Positions 59,801 to 60,392 of a stretch of DNA of 64,000 bases are shown one piece after another. Every line of letters starts with the position of its first letter. Position 1 is the stretch's first letter. The stretch spans positions 26,225,001 through 26,289,000 of the forward strand of contig CM076948.1 of assembly GCA_039566865.1 (NCBI GenBank). The letters run 5' to 3'. A model generated the notes under the pieces. That model made no database searches and was not told the origin of the DNA. It saw only the letters and a program-made list of their open reading frames with translations. This stretch comes from Aurelia coerulea (Eukaryota; Cnidaria; Scyphozoa; Semaeostomeae; Ulmaridae). Position numbers and translations under genes: made by a program.

Positions 59801-59806
59801 ACATTG
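29897..59806 (-). CDS. Hypothetical giant gene of 54-nt mini-exons (model)
   Basis: On the minus strand each standard unit reads ..ATTTCTTTCAG|CAATGTGTC....AAGTCT|GTAAGTAT... The block between the two sites is 54 nt (for example 44,032-44,085), encodes QCVDAELNADFKNVNKKS and is phase 0 at both ends. The interval to the next block is 108 nt. The first block is 59,753-59,806 with acceptor TTTCTTCTAG. The last plausible one starts at 29,944 and runs into an in-frame TAG at 29,897-29,899. A fully spliced product would have about 180 repeats of 18 residues. Against the model: the 108-nt part is also open in standard units, some units have lost the donor (30,230, 30,547, 31,680, 31,840, 59,585) or the acceptor (about 32,873, 33,685, 33,845, 34,190), some blocks have a 1-nt loss, and no 5' exon, signal peptide or promoter was found. 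Confidence 0.3.
30005..30265 (-). CDS. Open segment at the downstream edge of the array
   Basis: One and a half degenerate units. It is closed by a stop after FNFSIELSNCII, where the unit changes into a diverged spacer like that of the five replaced units. The donor word here is TTAAGT instead of GTAAGT. Confidence 0.2.
   Translation of the reverse strand: MNADFKNVNKKSLSILGADIFNFKINCYDSNVSIQNDYSYTAINDIFQQCVDAKLNADFKKVIHNSLSILGAEIFNFSIELSNCII
30359..33502 (-). CDS. Open segment of the array, 1,047 codons, most variable part
   Basis: About 19 units with many replacements: GADIF and GAEIF alternate, and INCYD, QQCDD and SSIALND variants occur. It ends after GAEIN, where three bases are lost and a TGA forms. 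The first codon is merely the first TTG after the preceding break, not a real start. Two units carry GTTTTTAT in place of the donor GTAAGTAT. Confidence 0.25.
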   Translation of the reverse strand: MNADFKNVNKKSVSILGAEIFNFKINCYDSNVSIQNDYSYIAINDFFQQCVDAELNADFKNVNKKSVSILGADIFNFKIDCYDCNVSIQNDYSYIAINDFFQQCDDAELNADFKNVNKKSVSILGADIFNFKIDCYDCNVSIQNDYSYIAINDFFQQCVDAELNADFKNVNKKSVSILGADIFNFKIDCYDCNVSIQNDYSYIAINDFFQQCVDAELNADLENVNKKSVSILGAEIFNFKINCYDSNVSIQNDYSYIAINDFFQQCVDAELNADFKNVNKKSVSILGADIFNFKIDCSDSNVSIQNDYSYIAINDFFQQFVDTELNVDFKNVNKKSVSILGAEIFNFKIDCYDSNASIKNDYSSIALNDFFQQCVDAELNADFKNVNKKSVSILGADIFNFKIDCYDCNVSIQNDYSYIAINDFFQQCVDAELNADFKNVNKKSVSILGAEIFNFKINCYDSNVSIQNDYSYIAINVFFQQCVDAELNADLKNVNKKSVSILGADIFNFKIDCYDCNVSIQNDCSYIALNDFFQQCDDAELNADFKNVNKKSVFILGADIFNLKIDCYDCSVSIQNDYSSIALNDFFQQCVDTELNADFKNVNKMSVFILGADIFNFKIDCYDCNVSIQNDYSYIAINDFFQQCVDAELNADFKNVNKKSVSILGADIFNFKIDCSDSNVSIQNDYSYIAINDFFQQFVDTELNADFKNVNKKSVSILGAEIFNFKIDCYDSNASIKNDYSSIALNDFFQQCDDAELNADFKDVNKKSVSILGAEIFNFKINCYDSNVSIQNDYSYIAINDFFQQCDDAELNADFKDVNKKSVSILGAEIFNFKINCYDSNVSIQNDYSYIAINDFFQQCVDAELNADFKNVNRKSVSILGAEIFNFKIDGYDSNVSIQNDYSYIAINDIFQQCVDAELNADFKNVNKKSVSILGADIFNFKIDCSDSNVSIQNDYSYIAINDFFQQCVDAELNADFKNVNKKSLSILGADIFNFKIDCYDCNVSIQNDYSYTAINDIFQQCVDAELNADFKNVNKKSVSILGAEIN
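34064..35137 (-). CDS. Open segment of the array, 357 codons
   Basis: It ends in a replaced unit after FNFSRDPSDWKTI. Upstream the frame is cut by loss of one base near 35,198 inside the 108-nt part. Confidence 0.25.
   Translation of the reverse strand: MNADFKNVNKKSVSILGADIFNFKIDCYDCNVSIQNDYSYIAINDFFQQCVDAELNADFKNVNKKSVSILGADIFNFKIDCYDCNVSIQNDYSYIAINDFFQQCVDAELNADFKNVNKKSVSILGADIFNFKIDCYDCNVSIQNDYSYIAINDFFQQCVDAELNADFKNVNKKSVSILGADIFNFKIDCYDCNVSIQNDYSSIALNDFFQQCDDAELNADFKDVNKKSVSILGAEIFNFKINCYDSNVSIQNDYSYIAINDFFQQCVDAELNADFKNVNKKSVSILGAEIFNFKINCYDSNVSIQNDYSYIAINDFFQQCVDAEVNADFKNVNKKSVSILGAEIFNFSRDPSDWKTI
35200..35517 (-). CDS. Short open segment of the array, 105 codons
   Basis: Two units between a replaced unit at about 35,487-35,570 and the one-base loss near 35,198. 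The replaced unit here is a slightly different version (GACATCATTAATTGGCTC). Confidence 0.2.
   Translation of the reverse strand: MISYIEPINDVFQQCVDAELNADFKNVNKKSVSILGAEIFNFKINCYDSNVSIQNDYSYIEINDFFQQCVDAELNADFKNVNKKSVSILGAEIFNFKIDCYDSNV
35573..35800 (-). CDS. Short open segment of the array, 75 codons
   Basis: It is broken by one extra T (plus strand CTTTCTTATTG near 35,608), which falls inside the 54-nt block and so would hurt both the spliced and unspliced readings. Confidence 0.2.
   Translation of the reverse strand: MNADFKNVNKKSVSILGAEIFNFKIDCYDSNVSIQNDYSYIAINDFFQQCVDAELNADFKNVNKKVCKYFRSRDI
35923..39363 (-). CDS. Open segment of the array, 1,146 codons
   Basis: About 21 units. It ends at DFKMSIRSL, produced by loss of one base in a run (TTTTT to TTTT, near 35,943). 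The upstream limit is the same change near 39,507. Confidence 0.25.
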   Translation of the reverse strand: MNADFKNVNKKSVSILGAEIFNFKIDCYDCNVSIQNDYSYIAINDFFQQCVDAELNADFKNVNKKSVSILGADIFNFKIDCYDSNVSIQNDYSYIAINDFFQQCVDAELNADFKNVNKKSVSILGADIFNFKIDCYDCNVSIQNDYSYIAINDFFQQCVDAELNADFKNVNKKSVSILGAEIFNFKIDCYDSNVSIQNDYSYIAINDFFQQCVDAELNADFKNVNKKSVSILGAEIFNFKIDCYDSNVSIQNDYSYIAINDFFQQCVDAELNADFKNVNKKSVSILGAEIFNFKIDCYDSNVSIQNDYSYIAINDFFQQCVDAELNADFKNVNKKSVSILGAEIFNFKIDCYDSNVSIQNDYSYIAINDFFQQCVDAELNADFKNVNKKSVSILGAEIFNFKIDCYDCNVSIQNDYSYIAINDFFQQCVDAELNADFKNVNKKSVSILGAEIFNFKIDCYDSNVSIQNDYSYIAINDFFQQCVDAELNADFKNVNKKSVSILGAEIFNFKIDCYDSNVSIQNDYSYIAINDFFQQCVDAELNADFKNVNKKSVSILGAEIFNFKIDCYDSNVSIQNDYSYIAINDFFQQCVDAELNADFKNVNKKSVSILGADIFNFKIDCYDCNVSIQNDYSYIAINDFFQQCVDAELNADFKNVNKKSVSILGAEIFNFKIDCYDSNVSIQNDYSYIAINDFFQQCVDAELNADFKNVNKKSVSILGAEIFNFKIDCYDSNVSIQNDYSYIAINDFFQQCVDAELNADFKNVNKKSVSILGAEIFNFKIDCYDSNVSIQNDYSYIAINDFFQQCVDAELNADFKNVNKKSVSILGAEIFNFKIDCYDSNVSIQNDYSYIAINDFFQQCVDAELNADFKNVNKKSVSILGAEIFNFKIDWYDCNVSIQNDYSYIAINDFFQQCVDAELNADFKNVNTKSVSILGAEIFNFKIDCYDCNVSIQNDYSYIAINDFFQQCVDAELNADFKNVNKKSVSILGADIFNFKIDCYDCNVSIQNDYSYIAINDFFQQCVDAELNADFKNVNKKSVSILGADIFNFKIDCYDSNVSIQNDYSYIAINDFFQQCVDAELNADFKNVNKKSVSILGAEIFNFKIDCYDSNASIKNDYSYIAINDIFQQCVDAKLNADFKMSIRSL
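39762..40997 (-). CDS. Open segment of the array, 411 codons
   Basis: Nearly homogeneous units of the E-type. It ends in a replaced unit (39,708-39,830) after FNFSRDPSDWKTI. The upstream limit is the T5-to-T4 change near 41,142. Confidence 0.25.
   Translation of the reverse strand: MNADFKNVNKKSVSILGAEIFNFKIDCYDSNVSIQNDYSYIAINDFFQQCVDAELNADFKNVNKKSVSILGAEIFNFKIDCYDCNVSIQNDYSYIAINDFFQQCVDAELNADFKNVNKKSVSILGAEIFNFKIDCYDSNVSIQNDYSYIAINDFFQQCVDAELNADFKNVNKKSVSILGAEIFNFKIDCYDCNVSIQNDYSYIAINDFFQQCVDAELNADFKNVNKKSVSILGAEIFNFKIDCYDCNVSIQNDYSYIAINDFFQQCVDAELNADFKNVNKKSVSILGAEIFNFKIDCYDCNVSIQNDYSYIAINDFFQQCVDAELNADFKNVNKKSVSILGAEIFNFKIDCYDCNVSIQNDYSYIAINDFFQQCVDAELNADFKNVNKKSVSILGAEIFNFSRDPSDWKTI
41120..41968 (-). 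CDS. Open segment of the array, 282 codons
   Basis: One unit has several linked changes (NTKSVSILGEEIFNL and CNDPIQN). The upstream limit is a 5-base loss at 41,980 that removes the usual acceptor context and a 2-base loss just beyond it. Confidence 0.25.
   Translation of the reverse strand: MNADFKNVNKKSVSILGAEIFNFKIDCYDSNVSIQNDYSYIAINDFFQQCVDAELNADFKNVNKKSVSILGAEIFNFKIDCYDSNVSIQNDYSYIAINDFFQQCVDAELNADFKNVNKKSVSILGAEIFNFKIDCYDSNVSIQNDYSYIAINDFFQQCVDAELNADFKNVNTKSVSILGEEIFNLKIDCYDCNDPIQNDYSYIAINDFFQQCVDAELNADFINVNKKSVSILGAEIFNFKIDCYDSNVSIQNDYSYIAINDFFQQCVDAELNADFKMSIRSL
41993..43420 (-). CDS. Open segment of the array, 475 codons
   Basis: Homogeneous units. Upstream it is cut by the T5-to-T4 change near 43,563. 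Confidence 0.25.
   Translation of the reverse strand: MNADFKNVNKKSVSILGAEIFNFKIDCYDSNVSIQNDYSYIAINDFFQQCVDAELNADFKNVNKKSVSILGAEIFNFKIDCYDCNVSIQNDYSYIAINDFFQQCVDAELNADFKNVNKKSVSILGAEIFNFKIDCYDSNVSIQNDYSYIAINDFFQQCVDAELNADFKNVNKKSVSILGAEIFNFKIDCYDSNVPIQNDYSYIAINDFFQQCVDAELNADFKNVNKKSVSILGAEIFNFKIDCYDSNVSIQNDYSYIAINDFFQQCVDAELNADFKNVNKKSVSILGAEIFNFKIDCYDSNVSIQNDYSYIAINDFFQQCVDAELNADFKNVNKKSVSILGAEIFNFKIDCYDSNVSIQNDYSYIAINDFFQQCVDAELNADFKNVNKKSVSILGAEIFNFKIDCYDSNVSIQNDYSYIAINDFFQQCVDAELNADFKNVNKKSVSILGAEIFNFKIDCYDCNVSIQNDYSYCNK
43543..48189 (-). CDS. Longest open segment of the array, 1,548 codons
   Basis: About 28 units, almost identical except for alternating YDSN/YDCN and a few VPIQN or NDCN copies. 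It starts with MEDPIFKGH from the rearranged unit at 48,160-48,200, where the 108-nt part is a shortened hybrid. It ends at the T5-to-T4 change near 43,563. Confidence 0.3.
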   Translation of the reverse strand: MEDPIFKGHYIAINDFFQQCVDAELNADFKNVNKKSVSILGAEIFNFKIDCYDSNVSIQNDYSYIAINDFFQQCVDAELNADFKNVNKKSVSILGAEIFNFKIDCYDSNVSIQNDYSYIAINDFFQQCVDAELNADFKNVNKKSVSILGAEIFNFKIDCYDSNVSIQNDYSYIAINDFFQQCVDAELNADFKNVNKKSVSILGAEIFNFKIESNDCNVPMQNDYSYIAINDFFQQCVDAELNADFKNVNKKSVSILGAEIFNFKIDCYDCNVSIQNDYSYIAINDFFQQCVDAELNADFKNVNKKSVSILGAEIFNFKIDCYDCNVSIQNDYSYIAINDFFQQCVDAELNADFKNVNKKSVSILGAEIFNFKIDCYDCNVSIQNDYSYIAINDFFQQCVDAELNADFKNVNKKSVSILGAEIFNFKIDCYDCNVSIQNDYSYIAINDFFQQCVDAELNADFKNVNKKSVSILGAEIFNFKIDCYDSNVSIQNDYSYIAINDFFQQCVDAELNADFKNVNKKSVSILGAEIFNFKIDCYDCNVSIQNDYSYIAINDFFQQCVDAELNADFKNVNKKSVSILGAEIFNFKIDCYDCNVSIQNDYSYIAINDFFQQCVDAELNADFKNVNKKSVSILGAEIFNFKIDCYDCNVSIQNDYSYIAINDFFQQCVDAELNADFKNVNKKSVSILGAEIFNFKIDCYDCNVSIQNDYSYIAINDFFQQCVDAELNADFKNVNKKSVSILGAEIFNFKIDCYDSNVSIQNDYSYIAINDFFQQCVDAELNADFKNVNKKSVSILGAEIFNFKIDCYDCNVSIQNDYSYIAINDFFQQCVDAELNADFKNVNKKSVSILGAEIFNFKIDCYDSNVSIQNDYSYIAINDFFQQCVDAELNADFKNVNKKSVSILGAEIFNFKIDCYDSNVSIQNDYSYIAINDFFQQCVDAELNADFKNVNKKSVSILGAEIFNFKIDCYDSNVSIQNDYSYIAINDFFQQCVDAELNADFKNVNKKSVSILGAEIFNFKIDCYDSNVSIQNDYSYIAINDFFQQCVDAELNADFKNVNKKSVSILGAEIFNFKIDCYDSNVSIQNDYSYIAINDFFQQCVDAELNADFKNVNKKSVSILGAEIFNFKIDCYDSNVSIQNDYSYIAINDFFQQCVDAELNADFKNVNKKSVSILGAEIFNFKIDCYDSNVSIQNDYSYIAINDFFQQCVDAELNADFKNVNKKSVSILGAEIFNFKIDCYDSNVSIQNDYSYIAINDFFQQCVDAELNADFKNVNKKSVSILGAEIFNFKIDCYDSNVSIQNDYSYIAINDFFQQCVDAELNADFKNVNKKSVSILGAEIFNFKIDRNDCNVPIQNDYSYIAINDFFQQCVDAELNADFKNVNKKSVSILGAEIFNFKIDCYDSNVSIQNDYSYIAINDFFQQCVDAELNADFKNVNKKSVSILGAEIFNFKIDCYDCNVPIQNDYSYIAINDFFQQCVDAELNADFKNVNKKSVSILGAEIFNFKIDCYDSNVSIQNDYSYIAINDFFQQCVDAELNADFKMSIRSL
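48150..51677 (-). CDS. Open segment of the array, 1,175 codons
   Basis: About 21 units. It ends in the hybrid unit after FNFSRDPSDWKIPFLRDI. Upstream it is cut by loss of one base near 51,719 (AATGAAGAG in place of AATATAAGAG). Confidence 0.3.
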   Translation of the reverse strand: MNADFKNVNKKSVSILGAEIFNFKIDCYDSNVSIQNDYSYIAINDFFQQCVDAELNADFKNVNKKSVSILGAEIFNFKIDCYDSNVSIQNDYSYIAINDFFQQCVDAELNADFKNVNKKSVSILGAEIFNFKIDCYDSNVSIQNDYSYIAINDFFQQCVDAELNADFKNVNKKSVSILGAEIFNFKIDCYDSNVSIQNDYSYIAINDFFQQCVDAELNADFKNVNKKSVSILGAEIFNFKIDCYDSNVSIQNDYSYIAINDFFQQCVDAELNADFKNVNKKSVSILGAEIFNFKIDCYDSNVSIQNDYSYIAINDFFQQCVDAELNADFKNVNKKSVSILGAEIFNFKIDCYDSNVSIKNDYSYIAINDFFQQCVDAELNADFKNVNKKSVSILGAEIFNFKIDCYDSNVSIQNDYSYIAINDFFQQCVDAELNADFKNVNKKSVSILGAEIFNFKIDCYDSNVSIQNDYSYIAINDFFQQCVDAELNADFKNVNKKSVSILGAEIFNFKIDCYDSNVSIQNDYSYIAINDFFQQCVDAELNADFKNVNKKSVSILGAEIFNFKIDCYDSNVSIQNDYSYIAINDFFQQCVDAELNADFKNVNKKSVSILGAEIFNFKIDCYDCNVPIQNDYSYIAINDFFQQCVDAELNADFKNVNKKSVSILGAEIFNFKIDCYDSNVSIQNDYSYIAINDFFQQCVDAELNADFKNVNKKSVSILGAEIFNFKIDCYDSNVSIQNDYSYIAINDFFQQCVDAELNADFKNVNKKSVSILGAEIFNFKIDCYDCNVPIQNDYSYIAINDFFQQCVDAELNADFKNVNKKSVSILGAEIFNFKIDCYDSNVSIQNDYSYIAINDFFQQCVDAELNADFKNVNKKSVSILGAEIFNFKIDCYDSNVSIQNDYSYIAINDFFQQCVDAELNADFKNVNKKSVSILGAEIFNFKIDCYDSNVSIQNDYSYIAINDFFQQCVDAELNADFKNVNKKSVSILGAEIFNFKIDCYDCNVSIQNDYSYIAINDFFQQCVDAELNADFKNVNKKSVSILGAEIFNFKIDCYDCNVSIQNDYSYIAINDFFQQCVDAELNADFKNVNKKSVSILGAEIFNFKIDCYDCNVSIQNDYSYIAINDFFQQCVDAELNADFKNVNKKSVSILGAEIFNFSRDPSDWKIPFLRDIILQ
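51710..54484 (-). CDS. Open segment of the array, 924 codons
   Basis: About 17 homogeneous units. Upstream it is cut by a small deletion near 54,463 in the 108-nt part, next to a unit with the variant NDCNVPMQN. Confidence 0.3.
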   Translation of the reverse strand: MIILILKNDFFQQCFDAELNADFKNVNKKSVSILGAEIFNFKIDCYDSNVSIQNDYSYIAINDFFQQCVDAELNADFKNVNKKSVSILGAEIFNFKIDCYDSNVSIQNDYSYIAINDFFQQCVDAELNADFKNVNKKSVSILGAEIFNFKIDCYDSNVSIQNDYSYIAINDFFQQCVDAELNADFKNVNKKSVSILGAEIFNFKIDCYDCNVSIQNDYSYIAINDFFQQCVDAELNADFKNVNKKSVSILGAEIFNFKIDCNDCNVSIQNDYSYIAINDFFQQCVDAELNADFKNVNKKSVSILGAEIFNFKIDCYDSNVSIQNDYSYIAINDFFQQCVDAELNADFKNVNKKSVSILGAEIFNFKIDCYDSNVSIQNDYSYIAINDFFQQCVDAELNADFKNVNKKSVSILGAEIFNFKIDCYDCNVSIQNDYSYIAINDFFQQCVDAELNADFKNVNKKSVSILGAEIFNFKIDCYDSNVSIQNDYSYIAINDFFQQCVDAELNADFKNVNKKSVSILGAEIFNFKIDCYDSNVSIQNDYSYIAINDFFQQCVDAELNADFKNVNKKSVSILGAEIFNFKIDCYDSNVSIQNDYSYIAINDFFQQCVDAELNADFKNVNKKSVSILGAEIFNFKIDCYDSNVSIQNDYSYIAINDFFQQCVDAELNADFKNVNKKSVSILGAEIFNFKIDCYDSNVSIQNDYSYIAINDFFQQCVDAELNADFKNVNKKSVSILGAEIFNFKIDCYDSNVSIQNDYSYIAINDFFQQCVDAELNADFKNVNKKSVSILGAEIFNFKIDCYDSNVSIQNDYSYIAINDFFQQCVDAELNADFKNVNKKSVSILGAEIFNFKIDCYDCNVSIQNDYSYIAINDFFQQCVDAELNADFKNVNKKSVSILGAEIFNFKIDCYDSNVSIKNDYSSLQ
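54459..55886 (-). CDS. Open segment of the array, 475 codons
   Basis: About nine units, one with NDYFYIAINDFFQQFVD. The upstream limit is the T5-to-T4 change near 56,032. Confidence 0.25.
   Translation of the reverse strand: MNADFKNVNKKSVSILGAEIFNFKIDCYDSNVSIQNDYSYIAINDFFQQCVDAELNADFKNVNKKSVSILGAEIFNFKIDCYDSNVSIQNDYSYIAINDFFQQCVDAELNADFKNVNKKSVSILGAEIFNFKIDCYDSNVSIQNDYSYIAINDFFQQCVDAELNADFKNVNKKSVSILGAEIFNFKIDCYDSNVSIQNDYSYIAINDFFQQCVDAELNADFKNVNKKSVSILGAEIFNFKIDCYDSNVSIQNDYSYIAINDFFQQCVDAELNADFKNVNKKSVSILGAEIFNFKIDCYDSNVSIQNDYFYIAINDFFQQFVDAELNADFKNVNKKSVSILGAEIFNFKIDCYDSNVSIQNDYSYIAINDFFQQCVDAELNADFKNVNKKSVSILGAEIFNFKIDCYDSNVSIQNDYSYIAINDFFQQCVDAELNADFKNVNKKSVSILGAEIFNFKIESNDCNVPMQNDYSYIEK
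56009..56560 (-). CDS. Open segment of the array, 183 codons
   Basis: About three units downstream of a replaced unit. The first codon lies in that unit's own ATATGTTTCAG acceptor region. It ends at MSIRSL through the T5-to-T4 change. Confidence 0.2.
   Translation of the reverse strand: MFQQCVDAELNADFKNVNKKSVSILGAEIFNFKIDCYDSNVSIQNDYSYIAINDFFQQCVDAELNADFKNVNKKSVSILGAEIFNFKIDCYDSNVSIQNDYSYIAINDFFQQCVDAELNADFKNVNKKSVSILGAEIFNFKIDCYDSNVSIQNDYSYIAINDFFQQCVDAELNADFKMSIRSL
56609..58006 (-). CDS. Open segment of the array, 465 codons
   Basis: About nine units, again mostly of the D-type (GADIF). It ends in a replaced unit after SRDPSDWKTI. Upstream it is cut by one extra base near 58,074. Confidence 0.25.
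   Translation of the reverse strand: MNADFKNVNKKSVSILGAEIFNFKIDCYDSNVSIQNDYSYIAINDFFQQCVDAELNADFKNVNKKSVSILGADIFNFKIDCYDCNVSIQNDYSYIAINDFFQQCVDAELNADFKNVNKKSVSILGADIFNFKIDCYDCNVSIQNDYSYIAINDFFQQCVDAELNADFKNVNKKSVSILGADIFNFKIDCYDCNVSIQNDYSYIAINDFFQQCDDAELNADFKNVNKKSVSILGADIFNFKIDCYDCNVSIQNDYSYIAINDFFQQCVDAELNADFKNVNKKSVSILGADIFNFKIDCYDSNVSIQNDYSYIAINDFFQQCVDAELNADFKNVNKKSVSILGAEIFNFKIDCYDSNVSIQNDYSYIAINDFFQQCVDAELNADFKNVNKKSVSILGADIFNFKIDCYDSNVSIQNDYSYIAINDFFQQCVDAELNADFKNVNKKSVSILGAEIFNFSRDPSDWKTI
58094..59788 (-). CDS. Upstream-edge open segment of the array, 564 codons
   Basis: About ten units with edge-type divergence: KKVKKKSVSILGAKIF, SVFILGADIFNL and LPCVDAEL. The most upstream unit is preceded by TTTCTTCTAG and then by non-array sequence. 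Confidence 0.25.
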   Translation of the reverse strand: MNADFKKVKKKSVSILGAKIFNFKIDCYDSNVSIKNDYSYIAINDFFQQCVDAELNADFKNVNKKSVFILGADIFNLKIDCYDCNASIQNDYSYIAINDFFQQCVDAELNADFKNVNKKSVSILGAEIFNFKIDCYDCNVSIQNDYSYIAINDFFQQCVDAELNADFKNVNKKSVSILGAEIFNFKIDCYDCNVSIQNDYSYIAINDFFQQCVDAELNADFKNVNKKSVSILGAEIFNFKIDCYDSNVSIQNDYSYIAINDFFQQCVDAELNADFKNVNKKYVSILGADIFNFKIDCYDCNVSIQNDYSYIAINDLFQQCVDAELNADFKNVNKKSVSILGADIFNFKIDCYDCNVSIQNDYSYIAINDFFQQCVDAELNADFKNVNKKSVSILGADIFNFKIDCYDSNVSIQNDYSYIAINDFFQQCVDAELNADFKNVNKKSVSILGADIFNFKIDCYDCNVSIQNDYSYIAINDFFQQCDDAELNADFKNVNKKSVSILGAEIFNFKIDCYDSNVSIQNDYSYIAINDFFLPCVDAELNADLINVNKRSVSMLGAEIFNLR

Positions 59807-59815
59807 CTAGAAGAA

Positions 59816-60392
59816 ATCAATTATATGTTTGACGTTTTTTTTGCGTTTGACGTTTTTGCGTTTGACATTTGATGTTTGACCTTTGACCTTTGATGTTTGA
59901 TGGAATTCAAAGCTTAAATATGAAAATATTTGACTGCAAGCTAAACAGCCAAGATTAGGCGAAAAAAGCAAAACGGTTTTTCCAAAGCCAAACACTGTTA
60001 AAAAAAATCCAAGATCAAGACATTTGGCTTAAAAAAGCCCGGAAAAAAAGCCAAGTAGGCAACCTAGACTGATTACAATTGGCAGTAAATTTAACTCGTT
60101 TTTTGTACTTTTGACTTTAACCTTTTGTTTGAGCGAGCAGTTCAATTCAATAAGTTGATAAAATAATTCTACTCAATGGATAAAAGTGCGAGCGAAAACT
60201 AAGGACAAACTGTAATAAGTCTATAGGCAACCCTGTTCGGAATTCATATTGAAAGAGCCTCTTTCTCAACTGTTACCATAGCGACGCTACCAGTGGAAAA
60301 CAGGACTGCTGTCAGACAGGTTGCCAGTTGCAGAGAAGATAGGCTGTTGCTGATAGAAAGACTTCGAGAGTTTGAAATAATAAATAGAAAAC
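59816..60392. other. Boundary between the array and GAS8, with a TTTGACGTTT simple repeat
   Basis: At 59,826-59,900 short words TTTGACGTT, TTTGATG and TTTGACC alternate. Beyond this no exon is clear on the minus strand. The last 150 bp hold the promoter and 5'UTR of GAS8. This is where a first exon for the array gene should lie if the model is right, and I could not find one. Confidence 0.45.

Larger units (their letters stand above)
29620..59815 (-). repeat. Giant tandem array of a 162-bp unit, about 180 copies
   Basis: The period was checked at several points (for example 44,071 to 44,233) and is 162 bp. Roughly 29.8 kb divided by 162 gives about 180 units. Copies in the centre are nearly identical. 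Copies at 29,620-30,300 and 58,060-59,815 are clearly degenerate. Common variants are GAG/GAT (E/D), TCT/TGT (S/C), GTC/GAC (V/D) and GAT/AAT (D/N) when read on the minus strand. The minus frame is open through the unit, while the other strand has stops in each copy. There are no unique spacers, so this is not a CRISPR. Interpretations are a multi-exon repeat gene (see 29,897-59,806) or a satellite of nucleosome-like length. Confidence 0.97.

Noticed and set aside
29620..59815. CRISPR-like array
   Set aside because: The units are contiguous, with no unique spacers between repeats, 162 bp long and in an animal genome.
59807..59995. ORF starting MFGFGKTVLLFSP as the first exon of the array gene
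   Set aside because: It runs through a simple TTTGACGTT repeat and stops at the TAG of the first acceptor. There is no good donor inside it and no clear signal peptide.
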